DNA from: Palsa-892 sp963751615
GTDB taxonomy: Bacteria; Pseudomonadota; Alphaproteobacteria; Rhizobiales; Xanthobacteraceae
NCBI GenBank assembly: GCA_963751615.1
Contig: CAVVVG010000005.1
Coordinates: 1,178,001 to 1,242,000, forward strand
Direction of reading: 5' to 3'
DNA: 64,000 nucleotides
Shown here piece after piece: positions 1 through 9,553 of this stretch; the stretch's first letter is position 1; each line of letters opens with the position of its first letter. Below the pieces are notes generated by a model. It saw nothing but the letters and a program-made list of their open reading frames with translations, made no database searches and was not told the origin of the DNA. Made by a program: the position numbers and the translations under genes.

Positions 1-1104
1 GGCGAGCCCGTGATTGTAGATCTTGCTCGCATGCCGCACTTATTGATTGCAGGCACCACCGGTTCGGGAAAATCCGTCGCAATCAACACAATGATTTTGT
101 CGTTACTTTATCGTCTGCGGCCAGAAGAATGCCGCCTGATTCTTGTCGATCCAAAAATGCTTGAGCTCTCTGTTTACGACGGCATACCTCATCTTCTTGC
201 GCCCGTCGTTACCGATCCGCGCAAGGCCATCATCGCACTCAAATGGACTGTAAGAGAAATGGAGGAACGGTACAAAAAAATGTCAAAGGTCGGCGTGCGC
301 AATATCGACGGTTTCAATGCGCGCGTTGCCGAGGCCCGTGAAAAAGGCGAAACCATCACGCGCACAGTGCAAACCGGCTTCGATCGCGAAACAGGGGAAG
401 CGGTCTATGAGCATCAGGAAATGCAGCTTACCCCCCTGCCCTTTATCGTTGTTGTCGTCGACGAGATGGCCGATCTCATGATGGTTGCGGGCAAGGACAT
501 TGAGGGAGCAATTCAGCGCTTGGCCCAGATGGCGCGCGCCGCCGGTATCCATTTGGTAATGGCAACCCAGAGACCTTCGGTCGACGTTATCACTGGTACA
601 ATCAAGGCAAATTTCCCCACCCGTATCTCTTTCCAGGTCACATCCAAGATCGACAGTCGCACAATTCTTGGCGAACAAGGCGCCGAACAGCTGCTCGGTC
701 AGGGTGACATGCTGTACATGGCCGGCGGTGGTCGCATCAGCCGCGTCCATGGTCCGTTCGTTTCAGATCGAGAGGTCGAGCGCGTCGTGGCGCATCTGAA
801 GGAACAAGGCACGCCCGAATATCTCGACGCCGTCACGGCCGAGGAGGAAGATAGCGACGGCGGTAATGTCTTCGATAACGGCACCTTCGGTGCCGAAGAT
901 GGGGGCGACCTCTATAAACAAGCCGTGCAGATCGTGCTCCGCGACCGCAAGGCTTCGACGAGCTATGTCCAGCGGCGATTGCAAATCGGGTATAACCGCG
1001 CCGCAACGATTATCGAGCGAATGGAAAAAGAGGGCATTGTCGGCCCCGCAAATCACGCCGGCAAACGAGAAATCCTCGTTGAGGGTGCCGAAAGCCCCTA
1101 TTGA
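1..1104 (+). CDS. ftsK: DNA translocase FtsK, C-terminal part (5' truncated by window)
   Basis: The reading frame is open from the first base, so this is the 3' end (367 residues) of a longer gene. The visible part holds the RecA-like motor: Walker A GTTGSGKS about 20 residues in, the Walker B-like run IVVVVDEMADLMM, and the MATQRPSVDVITG segment typical of FtsK/SpoIIIE. The last 65 or so residues (DLYKQAVQIVLRDRKASTSYVQRRLQIGYNRAA) form the gamma winged-helix domain, which reads KOPS sites and activates XerCD at dif. FtsK is anchored at the division septum and pumps chromosome-terminus DNA. lolA follows 75 bp downstream on the same strand, a common alphaproteobacterial order. Confidence 0.97.
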   Translation, partial: GEPVIVDLARMPHLLIAGTTGSGKSVAINTMILSLLYRLRPEECRLILVDPKMLELSVYDGIPHLLAPVVTDPRKAIIALKWTVREMEERYKKMSKVGVRNIDGFNARVAEAREKGETITRTVQTGFDRETGEAVYEHQEMQLTPLPFIVVVVDEMADLMMVAGKDIEGAIQRLAQMARAAGIHLVMATQRPSVDVITGTIKANFPTRISFQVTSKIDSRTILGEQGAEQLLGQGDMLYMAGGGRISRVHGPFVSDREVERVVAHLKEQGTPEYLDAVTAEEEDSDGGNVFDNGTFGAEDGGDLYKQAVQIVLRDRKASTSYVQRRLQIGYNRAATIIERMEKEGIVGPANHAGKREILVEGAESPY

Positions 1105-1179
1105 CCCCAGGCATCCCGAGTCGCCAAATCGCCATAACTCACGGTTAGCCGTTCGAGTGAGTCGTCCAGCGGAGGAAGT

Positions 1180-1839
1180 ATGAATCGGTTATTGGCCTGT
1201 GCCGGCGTAACGCTGATTGGCGTATTAGCCACCAATTTCGCTTTCGCGGCGCCTCCATCGGCTCCCTTTTCGACCGCGCCGAGATCTTCGCTGGACGCTA
1301 AACAGCGTGCTGCGCTCGAAAAGATTAATTCTTATTTCAATTCCGTGGGCGCCATGACGGGTAATTTCGTACAGATTGGTCCAGACGGCGCCAAAACCGA
1401 GGGCCAGTTTTTCATGCTCAAGCCCGGAAAAATCCGTTTTGAATACGATCCTCCAAGTCCCATCGAATTGATTTCGGACGGGGATGCCGTCGCCGTGCGC
1501 GACCGCAAATTGGCGACCCAGGATATTTATCCCCTGTCACAAACACCGCTGCGCTTCTTGCTTTCGGATAAGCTGGATTTGCTTAAGGATGCCAACGTTA
1601 CAAATGTTTATGGTGATGACCTTTTCATGACGGTCGTTATCGAGGAAAAGACAATTGCCGCAGGAACGCATAAATTGATGATTATGTTCGGTTCGAAAGA
1701 TTATCAGCTAAAACAGTGGACCGTAACTGATCCGCAAGGTTATGACACGACCGTTGCCGTCTCTAATCTAGATTCCACCAAGAAACCCGATCCGAAATTA
1801 TTTAAGATTAATTACGAGCGATCATTACAAGCGCAATAA
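1180..1839 (+). CDS. lolA: LolA-family outer-membrane lipoprotein carrier
   Basis: A 219-residue periplasmic carrier that takes lipoproteins from LolCDE and delivers them to the outer membrane. Residues 1–24 form a signal peptide (MNRLLACAG... ending AFA-AP). The mature part has the LolA beta-barrel signature: FxQ near residue 60 (GNFVQIGPDGAKTEGQFFMLKPGKIRFEYDPP) and later IMFGSKDYQLKQWTVTDPQG. The ATG has a GGAGGAAGT ribosome site directly upstream. It lies between ftsK and xth on the same strand. Many alphaproteobacteria carry this divergent LolA type; no LolB is visible in the window. Confidence 0.92.
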   Translation: MNRLLACAGVTLIGVLATNFAFAAPPSAPFSTAPRSSLDAKQRAALEKINSYFNSVGAMTGNFVQIGPDGAKTEGQFFMLKPGKIRFEYDPPSPIELISDGDAVAVRDRKLATQDIYPLSQTPLRFLLSDKLDLLKDANVTNVYGDDLFMTVVIEEKTIAAGTHKLMIMFGSKDYQLKQWTVTDPQGYDTTVAVSNLDSTKKPDPKLFKINYERSLQAQ

Positions 1840-1874
1840 CGAAATTCAATTTCATCATCTATTACCCAGCTTCT

Positions 1875-2693
1875 ATGCGTTTCACTATCGCCACATGGAA
1901 TATCAATTCGGTTCGGTTGCGCTTTCCGCTGATTAAGAAATTTCTTATACGTCATGCCCCTGACGTGCTCTGTCTTCAAGAAACCAAATGTCCTAATGAC
2001 AAATTTCCACACGCGGATTTTGCCAAAATTGGTTATGGGCACATCGCTGTTCATGGCCAGAAGGGGTATCACGGTGTTGCAACCGTTTCGCGACATCCGC
2101 TCGATGACGTTCAACGTGAAAGATTCTGCGAGAAGGATGATTGCCGACATCTTGCCGTAACATTTGGTTACTCGGCAGGCCTCCAAAGGTCAGTTGATAT
2201 TCATAACTTTTATGTGCCGGCAGGTGGCGACGAGCCGGATCCGACAGTCAATGAAAAGTTTGCGCACAAACTTGCCTTCCTGGACGAACTTGCAATGCAT
2301 CCGGTCTCCCGCAATTCGCGAAACGGCGCGCGCTCTATTCTGGTCGGCGATTTAAACGTCGCTCCGCTTGAACATGATGTCTGGAGCCATAAGCAGCTAA
2401 TCAATGTGGTGAGCCATACACCCCTTGAGGTCAAAAAATTCGAGCTTTTCCAAAAGGCTGGCGACTGGGTGGACGTAATGAGAAATTTTGTACCGCCCTC
2501 TAAAAAACTATATACATGGTGGAGTTACCGCGCCGCCGACTGGGAAGAATCCGATCGCGGGCGTCGCCTCGATCACATCTGGGCAAGCCCCTGTTTGGGA
2601 AAATCAGCGATTGAAATGAGCGTCATCAAGAATGCCCGCGGCTGGAAACGGCCATCGGATCATGTTCCGGTTAAAGTCACTTTCGATCTTTAA
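1875..2693 (+). CDS. xth: Exodeoxyribonuclease III
   Basis: A 272-residue endonuclease/exonuclease/phosphatase-fold enzyme for base-excision repair (AP endonuclease and 3'-to-5' exonuclease). The Xth signature is complete: TWNINSVR at residues 7–14, LQETKC with the metal-binding Glu near 36, LVGDLNVAP, RRLDHIW, and the C-terminal SDHVPV with the catalytic Asp-His. Length is normal. Its TAA stop overlaps the stop of the convergent cyclic-nucleotide gene: TTAA serves both strands. Confidence 0.96.
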   Translation: MRFTIATWNINSVRLRFPLIKKFLIRHAPDVLCLQETKCPNDKFPHADFAKIGYGHIAVHGQKGYHGVATVSRHPLDDVQRERFCEKDDCRHLAVTFGYSAGLQRSVDIHNFYVPAGGDEPDPTVNEKFAHKLAFLDELAMHPVSRNSRNGARSILVGDLNVAPLEHDVWSHKQLINVVSHTPLEVKKFELFQKAGDWVDVMRNFVPPSKKLYTWWSYRAADWEESDRGRRLDHIWASPCLGKSAIEMSVIKNARGWKRPSDHVPVKVTFDL

Positions 2694-3175
2694 CGAGAAT
2701 CCTTCCCGATTGGCACTCCGGAGTCATCGAAAAGCGACCGAACAATATCAAGATCGCCGATCATTCTGTTGACCCGCATTCCTACAAGTCGACGTAGCGC
2801 AGTCGCGGCCTGTGGTTCGCCTTCCAAGATACGAATGAAGACGACCCTGGGAATCCGAAACAGCGCGGTAGGTTCTGCAGCGATCGCTGTAGAAGGTCTC
2901 ACTGTCTCCACAATCATCGCGGTCTCACCGATCAAAGATCCGCGCTTCGCAGTAATAGCTTCCTCGCCTTTTTTATCGTTGGCGTTCTGCAAAAAAATTG
3001 AACCACTTATAACGACAAAGCCGCCATCAGCAGGTTGACCTTCCTCAAATAGAATATCGCCGCGCGCCAAACGAATAGTTTCAGCGCTGATCGCAAGAAT
3101 GCGAAGCGCATCGTGTCCGAGCAGATGAAATGTCGGAATACGATCCAGAAACGCAATGTCGTCTTCGAGCGGCAT
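2690..3175 (-). CDS. Cyclic nucleotide-binding domain protein (Crp-like, no HTH)
   Basis: 161 residues made almost entirely of one cNMP-binding beta-roll (residues about 10–130: GDILFEEGQPADGGFVVISGSI, then RGSLIGETAMIVETVRPSTAIA, which resembles the phosphate-binding cassette). No helix-turn-helix follows, so it is probably not a transcription factor like Crp but a sensor or partner module. It begins 7 bp after the response-regulator gene on the same strand, so the two are likely co-transcribed. The ligand cannot be told from sequence. The gene ends on the shared TTAA with xth. Confidence 0.85.
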   Translation of the reverse strand: MPLEDDIAFLDRIPTFHLLGHDALRILAISAETIRLARGDILFEEGQPADGGFVVISGSIFLQNANDKKGEEAITAKRGSLIGETAMIVETVRPSTAIAAEPTALFRIPRVVFIRILEGEPQAATALRRLVGMRVNRMIGDLDIVRSLFDDSGVPIGKDSR

Positions 3176-3182
3176 ACCTGGA

Positions 3183-3869
3183 TTATGGCACTAATTTGTA
3201 CCCGCCGGCTTCAGTGACAAGAAGCGAGGCATTCGTGGGGTCTTTCTCAATTTTTTGGCGCAAGCGATAAATATGCGTTTCGAGAGTATGTGTGGTCACC
3301 CCGGAATTATAACCCCACACTTCTTGCAGAAGGACCTCTCTTGATACGGGCTTATCCCCTGAACGATAGAGATAGCGCAGAATTGCCGTCTCTTTTTCAG
3401 TCAGGCGAACCTTCGATCCACGCTCGTTAATGAGCAGTTTCGAACCAGGACGAAAGCTATAAGGCCCGATTGGAAAAACTGCGTCTTCACTCGCTTCATG
3501 GCTCCGAAGCTGGGCCCGAATACGTGCAAGAAGGACGGCAAAACGAAACGGCTTCGTAACATAATCATTAGCGCCGGCTTCAAGTCCCAGAATGGTGTCG
3601 GAATCCGCATCATGACCCGTTAGCATGATCACCGGCGACTTAAATCCGTTTTTACGCAAAATGCGCACCGCTTCACGACCATCCATATCCGGCAAGCCGA
3701 CATCCATTAATACTAGATCGAAATGCCCATTTTTAGCCCGTTGAAGAGCGGCCTGGGCGGTATCCACGGCTTCCGCTTCAAATTCCTCATGCAATGCGAG
3801 TTGCTCTTTCAGCGCACCACGAAGCTCGTTGTCGTCATCGACAACAAGAATTTTGCGAGTGCTGGCCAT
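3183..3869 (-). CDS. OmpR-family response regulator, CenR-like
   Basis: 228 residues: a receiver domain (acidic DDD at 11–13, phospho-acceptor Asp about 56 in LVLMDVGLPDMDG, conserved Lys in NDYVTKPF) followed by a winged-helix DNA-binding domain (LTEKETAILRYLYR ... VWGYNSGVTTHTLETHIYRLRQKIE). I chose the ATG giving MASTRKILVV because a GGGGG ribosome site sits just before it; a TTG eight codons upstream is less likely. Sequence and context recall the CenR envelope regulator of Alphaproteobacteria, but the assignment is from memory. The opposite-strand neighbour is an L,D-transpeptidase, consistent with a cell-envelope role. Confidence 0.88.
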   Translation of the reverse strand: MASTRKILVVDDDNELRGALKEQLALHEEFEAEAVDTAQAALQRAKNGHFDLVLMDVGLPDMDGREAVRILRKNGFKSPVIMLTGHDADSDTILGLEAGANDYVTKPFRFAVLLARIRAQLRSHEASEDAVFPIGPYSFRPGSKLLINERGSKVRLTEKETAILRYLYRSGDKPVSREVLLQEVWGYNSGVTTHTLETHIYRLRQKIEKDPTNASLLVTEAGGYKLVP

Positions 3870-3999
3870 GCAATTCCCCCGGCATTTTAGCAAGTTTACA
3901 ACATTGGCCCCGCCACACCATACAAACCAATATATGCAACGATTTGATGCTTTAAACAGGCGGAACTAAACGTCCACTACCTAAGAGGCAAGAGCGATA

Positions 4000-4530
4000 G
4001 TGCCAAAAAAGAGACCTAAGATTATCACGGTTACGAGAGCCCCTGGTTATCGAACGCGTGGAATCTTACGTATCGGCAGCCGCGCCTTTCCGGTTGCGCT
4101 AGGCCGTGCAGGAATTACAGCCAACAAGCGAGAGGGTGATGGAGCTACGCCGCGCGGGAGTTTTCGACCATTACGCCTTTGGTGGCGCGCGGATCGCATC
4201 TCTAGACCGCTAACTTTGCTACCTCTGCGATCAATTACATGGACTGATGCTTGGTGTGAGGACCCCGCGAACCGTCGCTACAACAAACCGATTGTTCTGC
4301 GAAGCAACACGCCAGGCGATAGACTGTGGCGTGAAGATCATCTTTATGATCTCATTATCGAAATCAATCACAACACACGACCGCGTATTGCAGGGCGTGG
4401 CAGCGCCGTGTTTTTGCATCTGTCGCGAAACGGGCTTCTGCCCACCGCTGGTTGCATTGCCATGCCAGTCGATGAACTAAAGCGCCTTGTTTCGCAACTT
4501 GACACCACATCGATAATCAGAATTTTCTGA
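4000..4530 (+). CDS. L,D-transpeptidase family protein (YkuD-type)
   Basis: 176 residues beginning with GTG. The C-terminal half carries the YkuD catalytic arrangement in the short variant HLSRNGLLPTAGCIAM, with the nucleophilic Cys near residue 152 and an upstream His. The segment GDGATPRGSFRPLRLWWR is typical of this subfamily. Such enzymes form 3-3 crosslinks or attach lipoproteins to peptidoglycan. I see no clear signal peptide, so export is uncertain. It is divergent from the CenR-like regulator (130 bp apart), and its end overlaps the convergent yggS by 14 bp. Confidence 0.85.
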   Translation: MPKKRPKIITVTRAPGYRTRGILRIGSRAFPVALGRAGITANKREGDGATPRGSFRPLRLWWRADRISRPLTLLPLRSITWTDAWCEDPANRRYNKPIVLRSNTPGDRLWREDHLYDLIIEINHNTRPRIAGRGSAVFLHLSRNGLLPTAGCIAMPVDELKRLVSQLDTTSIIRIF

Positions 4531-5224
4531 CTAATTTCCGCTCACCGAAGATGGCGCTGCCTACGCGAACATGCGTAGCGCCAAAGGCAATCGCACTTTC
4601 AAAATCTGCGCTCATGCCCATAGACAAGAGCGTGAGGTTATTGCGTCTCGCAATTTTTTGCAGAAGCGCGAAATGTGGAGCCGGCGGCTCGTCAATGGGC
4701 GGAATACACATCAAACCTTCAATTGCCAGCTGATATTTCTTACGGCAATCGGCAATAAATGCGTCTGCATCTCGTGAAAGAACTCCTGCCTTTTGCTCCT
4801 CACCGCCAGTATTTACCTCGACAAATATTTTTGGTGAGCGTCCTTGCCTCGCGATTTCCTCCGCAAGCGCAACGGCAATCTTTGGACGATCGACAGTATG
4901 AATTGCATCAAACAGAGCGACGGCCTCGCGGGCTTTGTTTGATTGCAGAGGGCCGATCATATGCAACGTAAGGTCGGGATAACGTTCTCTCAATGCGGGC
5001 CATTTGGCCCTCGCCTCTTGTATGCGGTTTTCACCAAAAGCTCGGTGGCCCGCTTCCAGTGTCGGTACGATTATGCAGGCAGGAAAAGTCTTGCTGACCG
5101 CAACGAGAGTGATTCCCGCTGGATCGCGTCCATTGCTCAACGCAGCCTTTCGGATTTGGGCCCGGATGATCTCCAGACGTTCAACGGCATTCCGGTCGTG
5201 AAAAGGGCTCACAGGTTGCGACAT
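4517..5224 (-). CDS. YggS-family pyridoxal phosphate-binding protein
   Basis: 235 residues, a single-domain PLP protein (PLPBP/YggS) with a role in PLP homeostasis and no known catalysis. The PLP lysine lies in LVAVSKTFP. Other signatures: FGENRIQEARAKW, HMIGPLQSNKAREA, and the phosphate-binding end MGMSADFESAIAFGATHVRVGSAIFGER. I start it at the ATG giving MSQPVSPFHDRNA; a frame extending 23 codons further upstream has no homology-like content. It is divergent from leuS, 109 bp apart. Confidence 0.93.
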   Translation of the reverse strand: MSQPVSPFHDRNAVERLEIIRAQIRKAALSNGRDPAGITLVAVSKTFPACIIVPTLEAGHRAFGENRIQEARAKWPALRERYPDLTLHMIGPLQSNKAREAVALFDAIHTVDRPKIAVALAEEIARQGRSPKIFVEVNTGGEEQKAGVLSRDADAFIADCRKKYQLAIEGLMCIPPIDEPPAPHFALLQKIARRNNLTLLSMGMSADFESAIAFGATHVRVGSAIFGERKLVRKF

Positions 5225-5333
5225 CGGTACGGCTTTCCAATTTGTGTAGGCTATCACGCGATACCTGGAGATGCTCCAAGGCATTGACCGCAAGGGCTTT
5301 TTCGTGTCCTGTCCCGCAAATCGGCAATACCAT

Positions 5334-7964
5334 ATGACAAAAAGCGAGCGTTATAACGCCCGCGAGGCCGAGCCCCGCTGGCAAAAAATTTGGGACGAGC
5401 GCGATATTTTTAAAACGCGCAATGACGATCCGCGCCCAAAATACTACGTGCTTGAGATGTTCCCGTATCCGTCAGGGCGCATACACATGGGCCACGTTCG
5501 CAATTACACCATGGGCGACGTTGTCGCGCGATACATGCGAGCCACAGGAAACAACGTATTGCATCCGATGGGTTGGGACGCCTTCGGTATGCCGGCGGAA
5601 AACGCTGCAATGGCGAACAAGATCCATCCGAAAGAGTGGACCTACGACAATATTGCCACCATGAAAGCCCAGCTCAAATCTATGGGTCTTTCGCTGGACT
5701 GGAGCCGTGAAATCGCGACTTGTGATCCATCCTATTATCGGCATCAGCAGAAAATATTTCTCGATTTCTTGAAAGCCGGTCTGGTCGAGCGCAAAACCTC
5801 AAAAGTAAATTGGGATCCGGTCGATCAAACTGTCCTTGCCAATGAACAAGTGATTGACGGCCGCGGATGGCGTTCAGGAGCTGAAGTAGAAATTCGTGAG
5901 CTTACCCAATGGTTTTTCAAGATCACAAAATTCTCCGAAGATCTTTTGAAGGCGATCGACGGACTTGAGCGTTGGCCGGAAAAGGTCCGGCTGATGCAGA
6001 AAAACTGGATTGGCAAATCGGAGGGCTTGCTCATCCGTTGGATGCTTGCGAATAAAAATGCGCCGATAGGGCTCGATGAAATCGAAGTTTTTACGACGAG
6101 ACCCGATACCCTATTCGGCGCATCATTCATAGCGCTCTCGCCAGATCATCCGATCGCACAAGCAGCTAGTGTTAGCAATCCAAAACTCGCGGAGTTCATC
6201 GAGGAGTGCAAGCGAACTGGAACTGCGCAGGAGCTCATCGATAAGGCGGAAAAGAAAGGTTATGACACCGGTATTCGAGCGATACATCCATTCGAATTAC
6301 GATGGCAGTTACCCGTTTACGTCGCAAATTTTGTTTTGATGGACTATGGCACCGGAGCGATTTTTGGCTGCCCTGCACACGATCAGCGCGATCTCGATTT
6401 CGCACGCAAATATTACTTGCCAGTCCTTCCAGTCGTTATTCCTAAAGGCATCGACCCAAAAAAATTCGAAGTCGGTACGCAAGCCTATGACGGTGAAGGA
6501 GTTCTAGCGAATTCTCGCTTCCTCGATGGCATGACAGTCGAAGTCGCGAAAGAGGAAGTCGCAAAACGTCTACAAAAAGAAACGCGTCACAGTCGGCCGA
6601 TGGCCCAGCGCCAAATCCAATATCGCTTGCGCGATTGGGGCATTTCTCGTCAGCGCTACTGGGGCTGCCCAATCCCCGTGATCCACTGCAAATCCTGCGG
6701 TATTTTACCTGTGCCTGAAAAGGATCTTCCGGTGGTCCTACCGGAAGATATTGAATTCGATCGGCCCGGAAATCCACTCGATCGTCATCCAACATGGAAA
6801 AAAGTTGCTTGCCCGCGATGCTCCGGTCCAGCGCGGCGCGAGACCGACACTATGGATACGTTCGTAGATTCATCTTGGTATTTTCTCCGGTTCACCGCTC
6901 CCGACGCGAACACCCCAACAGACGGAAAGGCTGAGCAACATTGGATGCCGGTTGATCAGTACATTGGCGGTGTCGAGCACGCGATTTTACATCTCCTTTA
7001 TTCGCGTTTCTTTACCCGCGCGATGAGAGAAACCGGTCATGCCCACTTGGATGAACCGTTCAAGGGACTATTCACACAGGGCATGGTGGTGCACGAAACT
7101 TACCGCAAGCCGGATGGTACTTATGCTTCGCCTTCCGAGGTAAAAATCGAGACCTTTGGCACCGAGCGCCTCGTAACCCTCTCTACTAATGGGGAAAAAA
7201 TTGAGGTTGGTCCCATCGAAAAGATGTCTAAATCGAAGCGCAATACCGTCGATCCCGACGACATCCTGTCGACATATGGGGCTGATACGGCGCGCTGGTT
7301 TATGCTTTCGGACTCTCCGCCCGACCGTGACGTGATCTGGACCGAAGAAGGCGTGCAAGGTGCCTATCGGTTCGTCCAGCGTTTGTGGCGTATCGTGAAC
7401 GAAGTCGGGGAACTGGAGCTAATCACAGACGGCAATAGGAAAACCATCGACGAACCGGACGTTTTGGAAATCCGCAAGAATACCCATCGCAGCCTTGAGC
7501 GCGTAAGCCGTGCAATCGAGGACCTGCGCTTTAATAATGCGGTTGCCTTCATATACACCCAAGCAAACTTGCTTGAAGCGGCCCTGAAGACCACAGCAAA
7601 CAGCAGCGTTTCGAACGCGATGCGAAGGGAATTGCGCGAAGCAATGAATATCTTGGTGCGGATGTTTGCACCGATGATGCCGCATCTCGCCGAGGAATGT
7701 TGGGTCATCCTTGGCAACAATTCACTAGTCGCTAATGAGGCATGGCCGACTGTCGAAAGTGAGCTTCTTATTGATCGCACGATAACTTTGCCTGTTACGG
7801 TTAACGGCAAAAAGCGGGCCGATATAACGATCGACCGTGAGGCAGGATCCAAAGAGGTTGAAGCAGCAGTGCTTGCACTCGAACCGATTCGACGCGCACT
7901 TGAGGGTCGCACGCCAAAGCGTGTTATCATTGTACCTCAAAGGATAGTAAATGTTGTGGTTTGA
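5334..7964 (+). CDS. leuS: Leucyl-tRNA synthetase
   Basis: 876 residues, the normal length for a bacterial class I LeuRS charging tRNA-Leu. The HIGH-type motif is PSGRIHMGH (about residues 46–54) and the KMSKS loop is EKMSKSKRN (about 630). Between them are the CP1 editing domain with FTTRPDTLFGASF and a Cys-rich zinc module (CKSCG ... CPRCSG). The start giving MTKSERYNAREAEPRW fits the family. The gene overlaps lptE by 14 bp, so leuS-lptE-holA form one unit, an order I associate with alphaproteobacteria. Confidence 0.98.
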   Translation: MTKSERYNAREAEPRWQKIWDERDIFKTRNDDPRPKYYVLEMFPYPSGRIHMGHVRNYTMGDVVARYMRATGNNVLHPMGWDAFGMPAENAAMANKIHPKEWTYDNIATMKAQLKSMGLSLDWSREIATCDPSYYRHQQKIFLDFLKAGLVERKTSKVNWDPVDQTVLANEQVIDGRGWRSGAEVEIRELTQWFFKITKFSEDLLKAIDGLERWPEKVRLMQKNWIGKSEGLLIRWMLANKNAPIGLDEIEVFTTRPDTLFGASFIALSPDHPIAQAASVSNPKLAEFIEECKRTGTAQELIDKAEKKGYDTGIRAIHPFELRWQLPVYVANFVLMDYGTGAIFGCPAHDQRDLDFARKYYLPVLPVVIPKGIDPKKFEVGTQAYDGEGVLANSRFLDGMTVEVAKEEVAKRLQKETRHSRPMAQRQIQYRLRDWGISRQRYWGCPIPVIHCKSCGILPVPEKDLPVVLPEDIEFDRPGNPLDRHPTWKKVACPRCSGPARRETDTMDTFVDSSWYFLRFTAPDANTPTDGKAEQHWMPVDQYIGGVEHAILHLLYSRFFTRAMRETGHAHLDEPFKGLFTQGMVVHETYRKPDGTYASPSEVKIETFGTERLVTLSTNGEKIEVGPIEKMSKSKRNTVDPDDILSTYGADTARWFMLSDSPPDRDVIWTEEGVQGAYRFVQRLWRIVNEVGELELITDGNRKTIDEPDVLEIRKNTHRSLERVSRAIEDLRFNNAVAFIYTQANLLEAALKTTANSSVSNAMRRELREAMNILVRMFAPMMPHLAEECWVILGNNSLVANEAWPTVESELLIDRTITLPVTVNGKKRADITIDREAGSKEVEAAVLALEPIRRALEGRTPKRVIIVPQRIVNVVV

Positions 7965-8493
7965 ACCAATAAACGCTCGCCACATTCGCTGGATGGCTAT
8001 AGGCACGTTAGCGCTTTCGCTTGCCGCATGTTTTCAGCCGATGTACGCAGATCGATCTGTAACAGGCGGGACCGGAACCAATTTGCGCGATGCAATGCGT
8101 GACGTTGAAGTCGTCGCGATTGATGGTCGTGTGGGCCAGGAAGTACGAAACGACATCATTTTTGAACTTACCGGTGGCGCAGGAAATCCTTCAGGGGCGC
8201 CTTATCGTCTGAATATGAAGGTATCGACCAATTCATATAACGCAATTATCGATCCCTCATCCGGTTTGCCGCAGACTGAAACAGTTAGTCTCGATGTAAA
8301 CTATTCGTTGAAAGACTTCGCGAATGATAGGGTTGTTCTTACGTCTGTGGCCACTGCCCGCGTATCAATCGATGCAACACAGCAACGCTATGCGCGTGTT
8401 CGCGCCGTCCGCGATGCAGAAAATCGCGCCGCTAAGCTCGTTGCAGAGCAGGTTCGTTCCCGCGTCGCGTCGTTCTTCCTTACCAAAAGCTAA
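7951..8493 (+). CDS. lptE: LPS-assembly lipoprotein LptE
   Basis: 180 residues with a lipoprotein signal: a hydrophobic stretch ending in the lipobox LAAC (Cys near 27), then QPMYADRSV, a segment typical of LptE after its lipidated Cys. LptE plugs the LptD barrel that inserts lipopolysaccharide in the outer membrane. The ATG overlaps the end of leuS and has an AAAGGA ribosome site inside leuS. Sequence conservation in this family is low, so the call also rests on its position between leuS and holA. Confidence 0.9.
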   Translation: MLWFEPINARHIRWMAIGTLALSLAACFQPMYADRSVTGGTGTNLRDAMRDVEVVAIDGRVGQEVRNDIIFELTGGAGNPSGAPYRLNMKVSTNSYNAIIDPSSGLPQTETVSLDVNYSLKDFANDRVVLTSVATARVSIDATQQRYARVRAVRDAENRAAKLVAEQVRSRVASFFLTKS

Positions 8494-8508
8494 TAGGCGT
8501 CATTGCCC

Positions 8509-9549
8509 GTGACGATTCTGCGCACAGGCGATATCGACCTCTTTGTCAATCGACCAGATCCACGCCGCCCCATTGTTCTTGTTTATGGGCCCGATATTGG
8601 GCTGGTCAACGAGCGTGCAAACGCGATTTTACGGGCAACATCGGACGAAAGCAGTAATCCGTTTGCGGTCGTTCCCATCGATGGCGATGCGCTCGCTACC
8701 GATCCGGGATTGTTACAGGACGAGGTCGGCACATTTGGTCTGTTTGGAAGTCGGCGAGTTGTACGCGTGCGTGCCGGGAACAAGAATTTTGCGGGGGCCG
8801 TCGAACCGTTGCTGAAAACTCCTCCGGAAGCAACCGTCGTTATCGAAGCTGGCGAGCTGAGAACAACTTCTCCGTTGCGTCAACTTTGCGAAAAGTCGTC
8901 TGCGGCTGCAGTAATACCCTGTTACGCGGATGACGAACGCGCGTTATTACTTTTGATTGAGCGTTCACTAGCAGACTCTCGCATCTCTATCGAAGCGGAC
9001 GCCCGCGAAGAGCTAATCTCTCTATTAGGTGCAGACCGGCTTGCAACAAGGGGTGAGCTTGAAAAACTCGCGCTTTATGCCAAAGGAAAGGACCGAATTG
9101 AACTTGAGGATGTGCGTGCAGTGATTGCGGATGCATCTGCGCTCGTGCTCGATGATGTCGTCGATTCTGCCGCCGCGGGTGAACCACAAGTAGCCTTGAC
9201 GGCGCTCAAAAAGGCCCGTGCCGCAGGTGTTTCTGCAACTGCCGTGTTCGGCGCAGCAATCCGACATGTCGCGAGCCTTCATCGTCTTTCGACATCGATA
9301 GAGCGCGGCGAGCCCATTGGCCGCGCCATCGAAAACTCCCGCCCGAAAATATTTTTCAGGCGCCAGCAAAATGTCTATCGGGCGCTTCATCGGTTCGATT
9401 CCGCCACGCTCGTGCGCGCGATCGTGGCTCTGTCGATATCCAATCTCGATTCCCGGAAGAATTTCGCTTTAGCCGACACAATCGTTGAACGGGCAATTCT
9501 GCGGCTAGCATACCATCCGAAAAAAACGAGCGAAAAGCGACGTGCTTAG
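8509..9549 (+). CDS. holA: DNA polymerase III subunit delta
   Basis: About 346 residues, the clamp-loader delta subunit that opens the beta clamp. Conserved segments include PIVLVYGPDIGLVNERANAIL near the N-terminus, DEVGTFGLFGSRRVVRVR, and LARELI-type delta features such as DADAREELISLLGADRLATRGELEKLALY. Two starts are possible: GTG at 8509 or TTG two codons upstream at 8503; an AGG lies 5 nt before the TTG and 11 nt before the GTG. I prefer GTG because TTG is rarer. Only 4 bp separate its stop from the convergent parB stop. Confidence 0.95.
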   Translation: MTILRTGDIDLFVNRPDPRRPIVLVYGPDIGLVNERANAILRATSDESSNPFAVVPIDGDALATDPGLLQDEVGTFGLFGSRRVVRVRAGNKNFAGAVEPLLKTPPEATVVIEAGELRTTSPLRQLCEKSSAAAVIPCYADDERALLLLIERSLADSRISIEADAREELISLLGADRLATRGELEKLALYAKGKDRIELEDVRAVIADASALVLDDVVDSAAAGEPQVALTALKKARAAGVSATAVFGAAIRHVASLHRLSTSIERGEPIGRAIENSRPKIFFRRQQNVYRALHRFDSATLVRAIVALSISNLDSRKNFALADTIVERAILRLAYHPKKTSEKRRA

Positions 9550-9553
9550 TGAC

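Noticed and set aside
1105..1179. tRNA-like GTTCGAGT between ftsK and lolA
   Set aside because: The gap is only 75 bp, no acceptor or anticodon stem can be formed, and the lolA ribosome site occupies its end.
7364..7930. 188-codon minus-strand frame
   Set aside because: Antisense to the 3' part of leuS; Ser/Arg-rich composition typical of a shadow.
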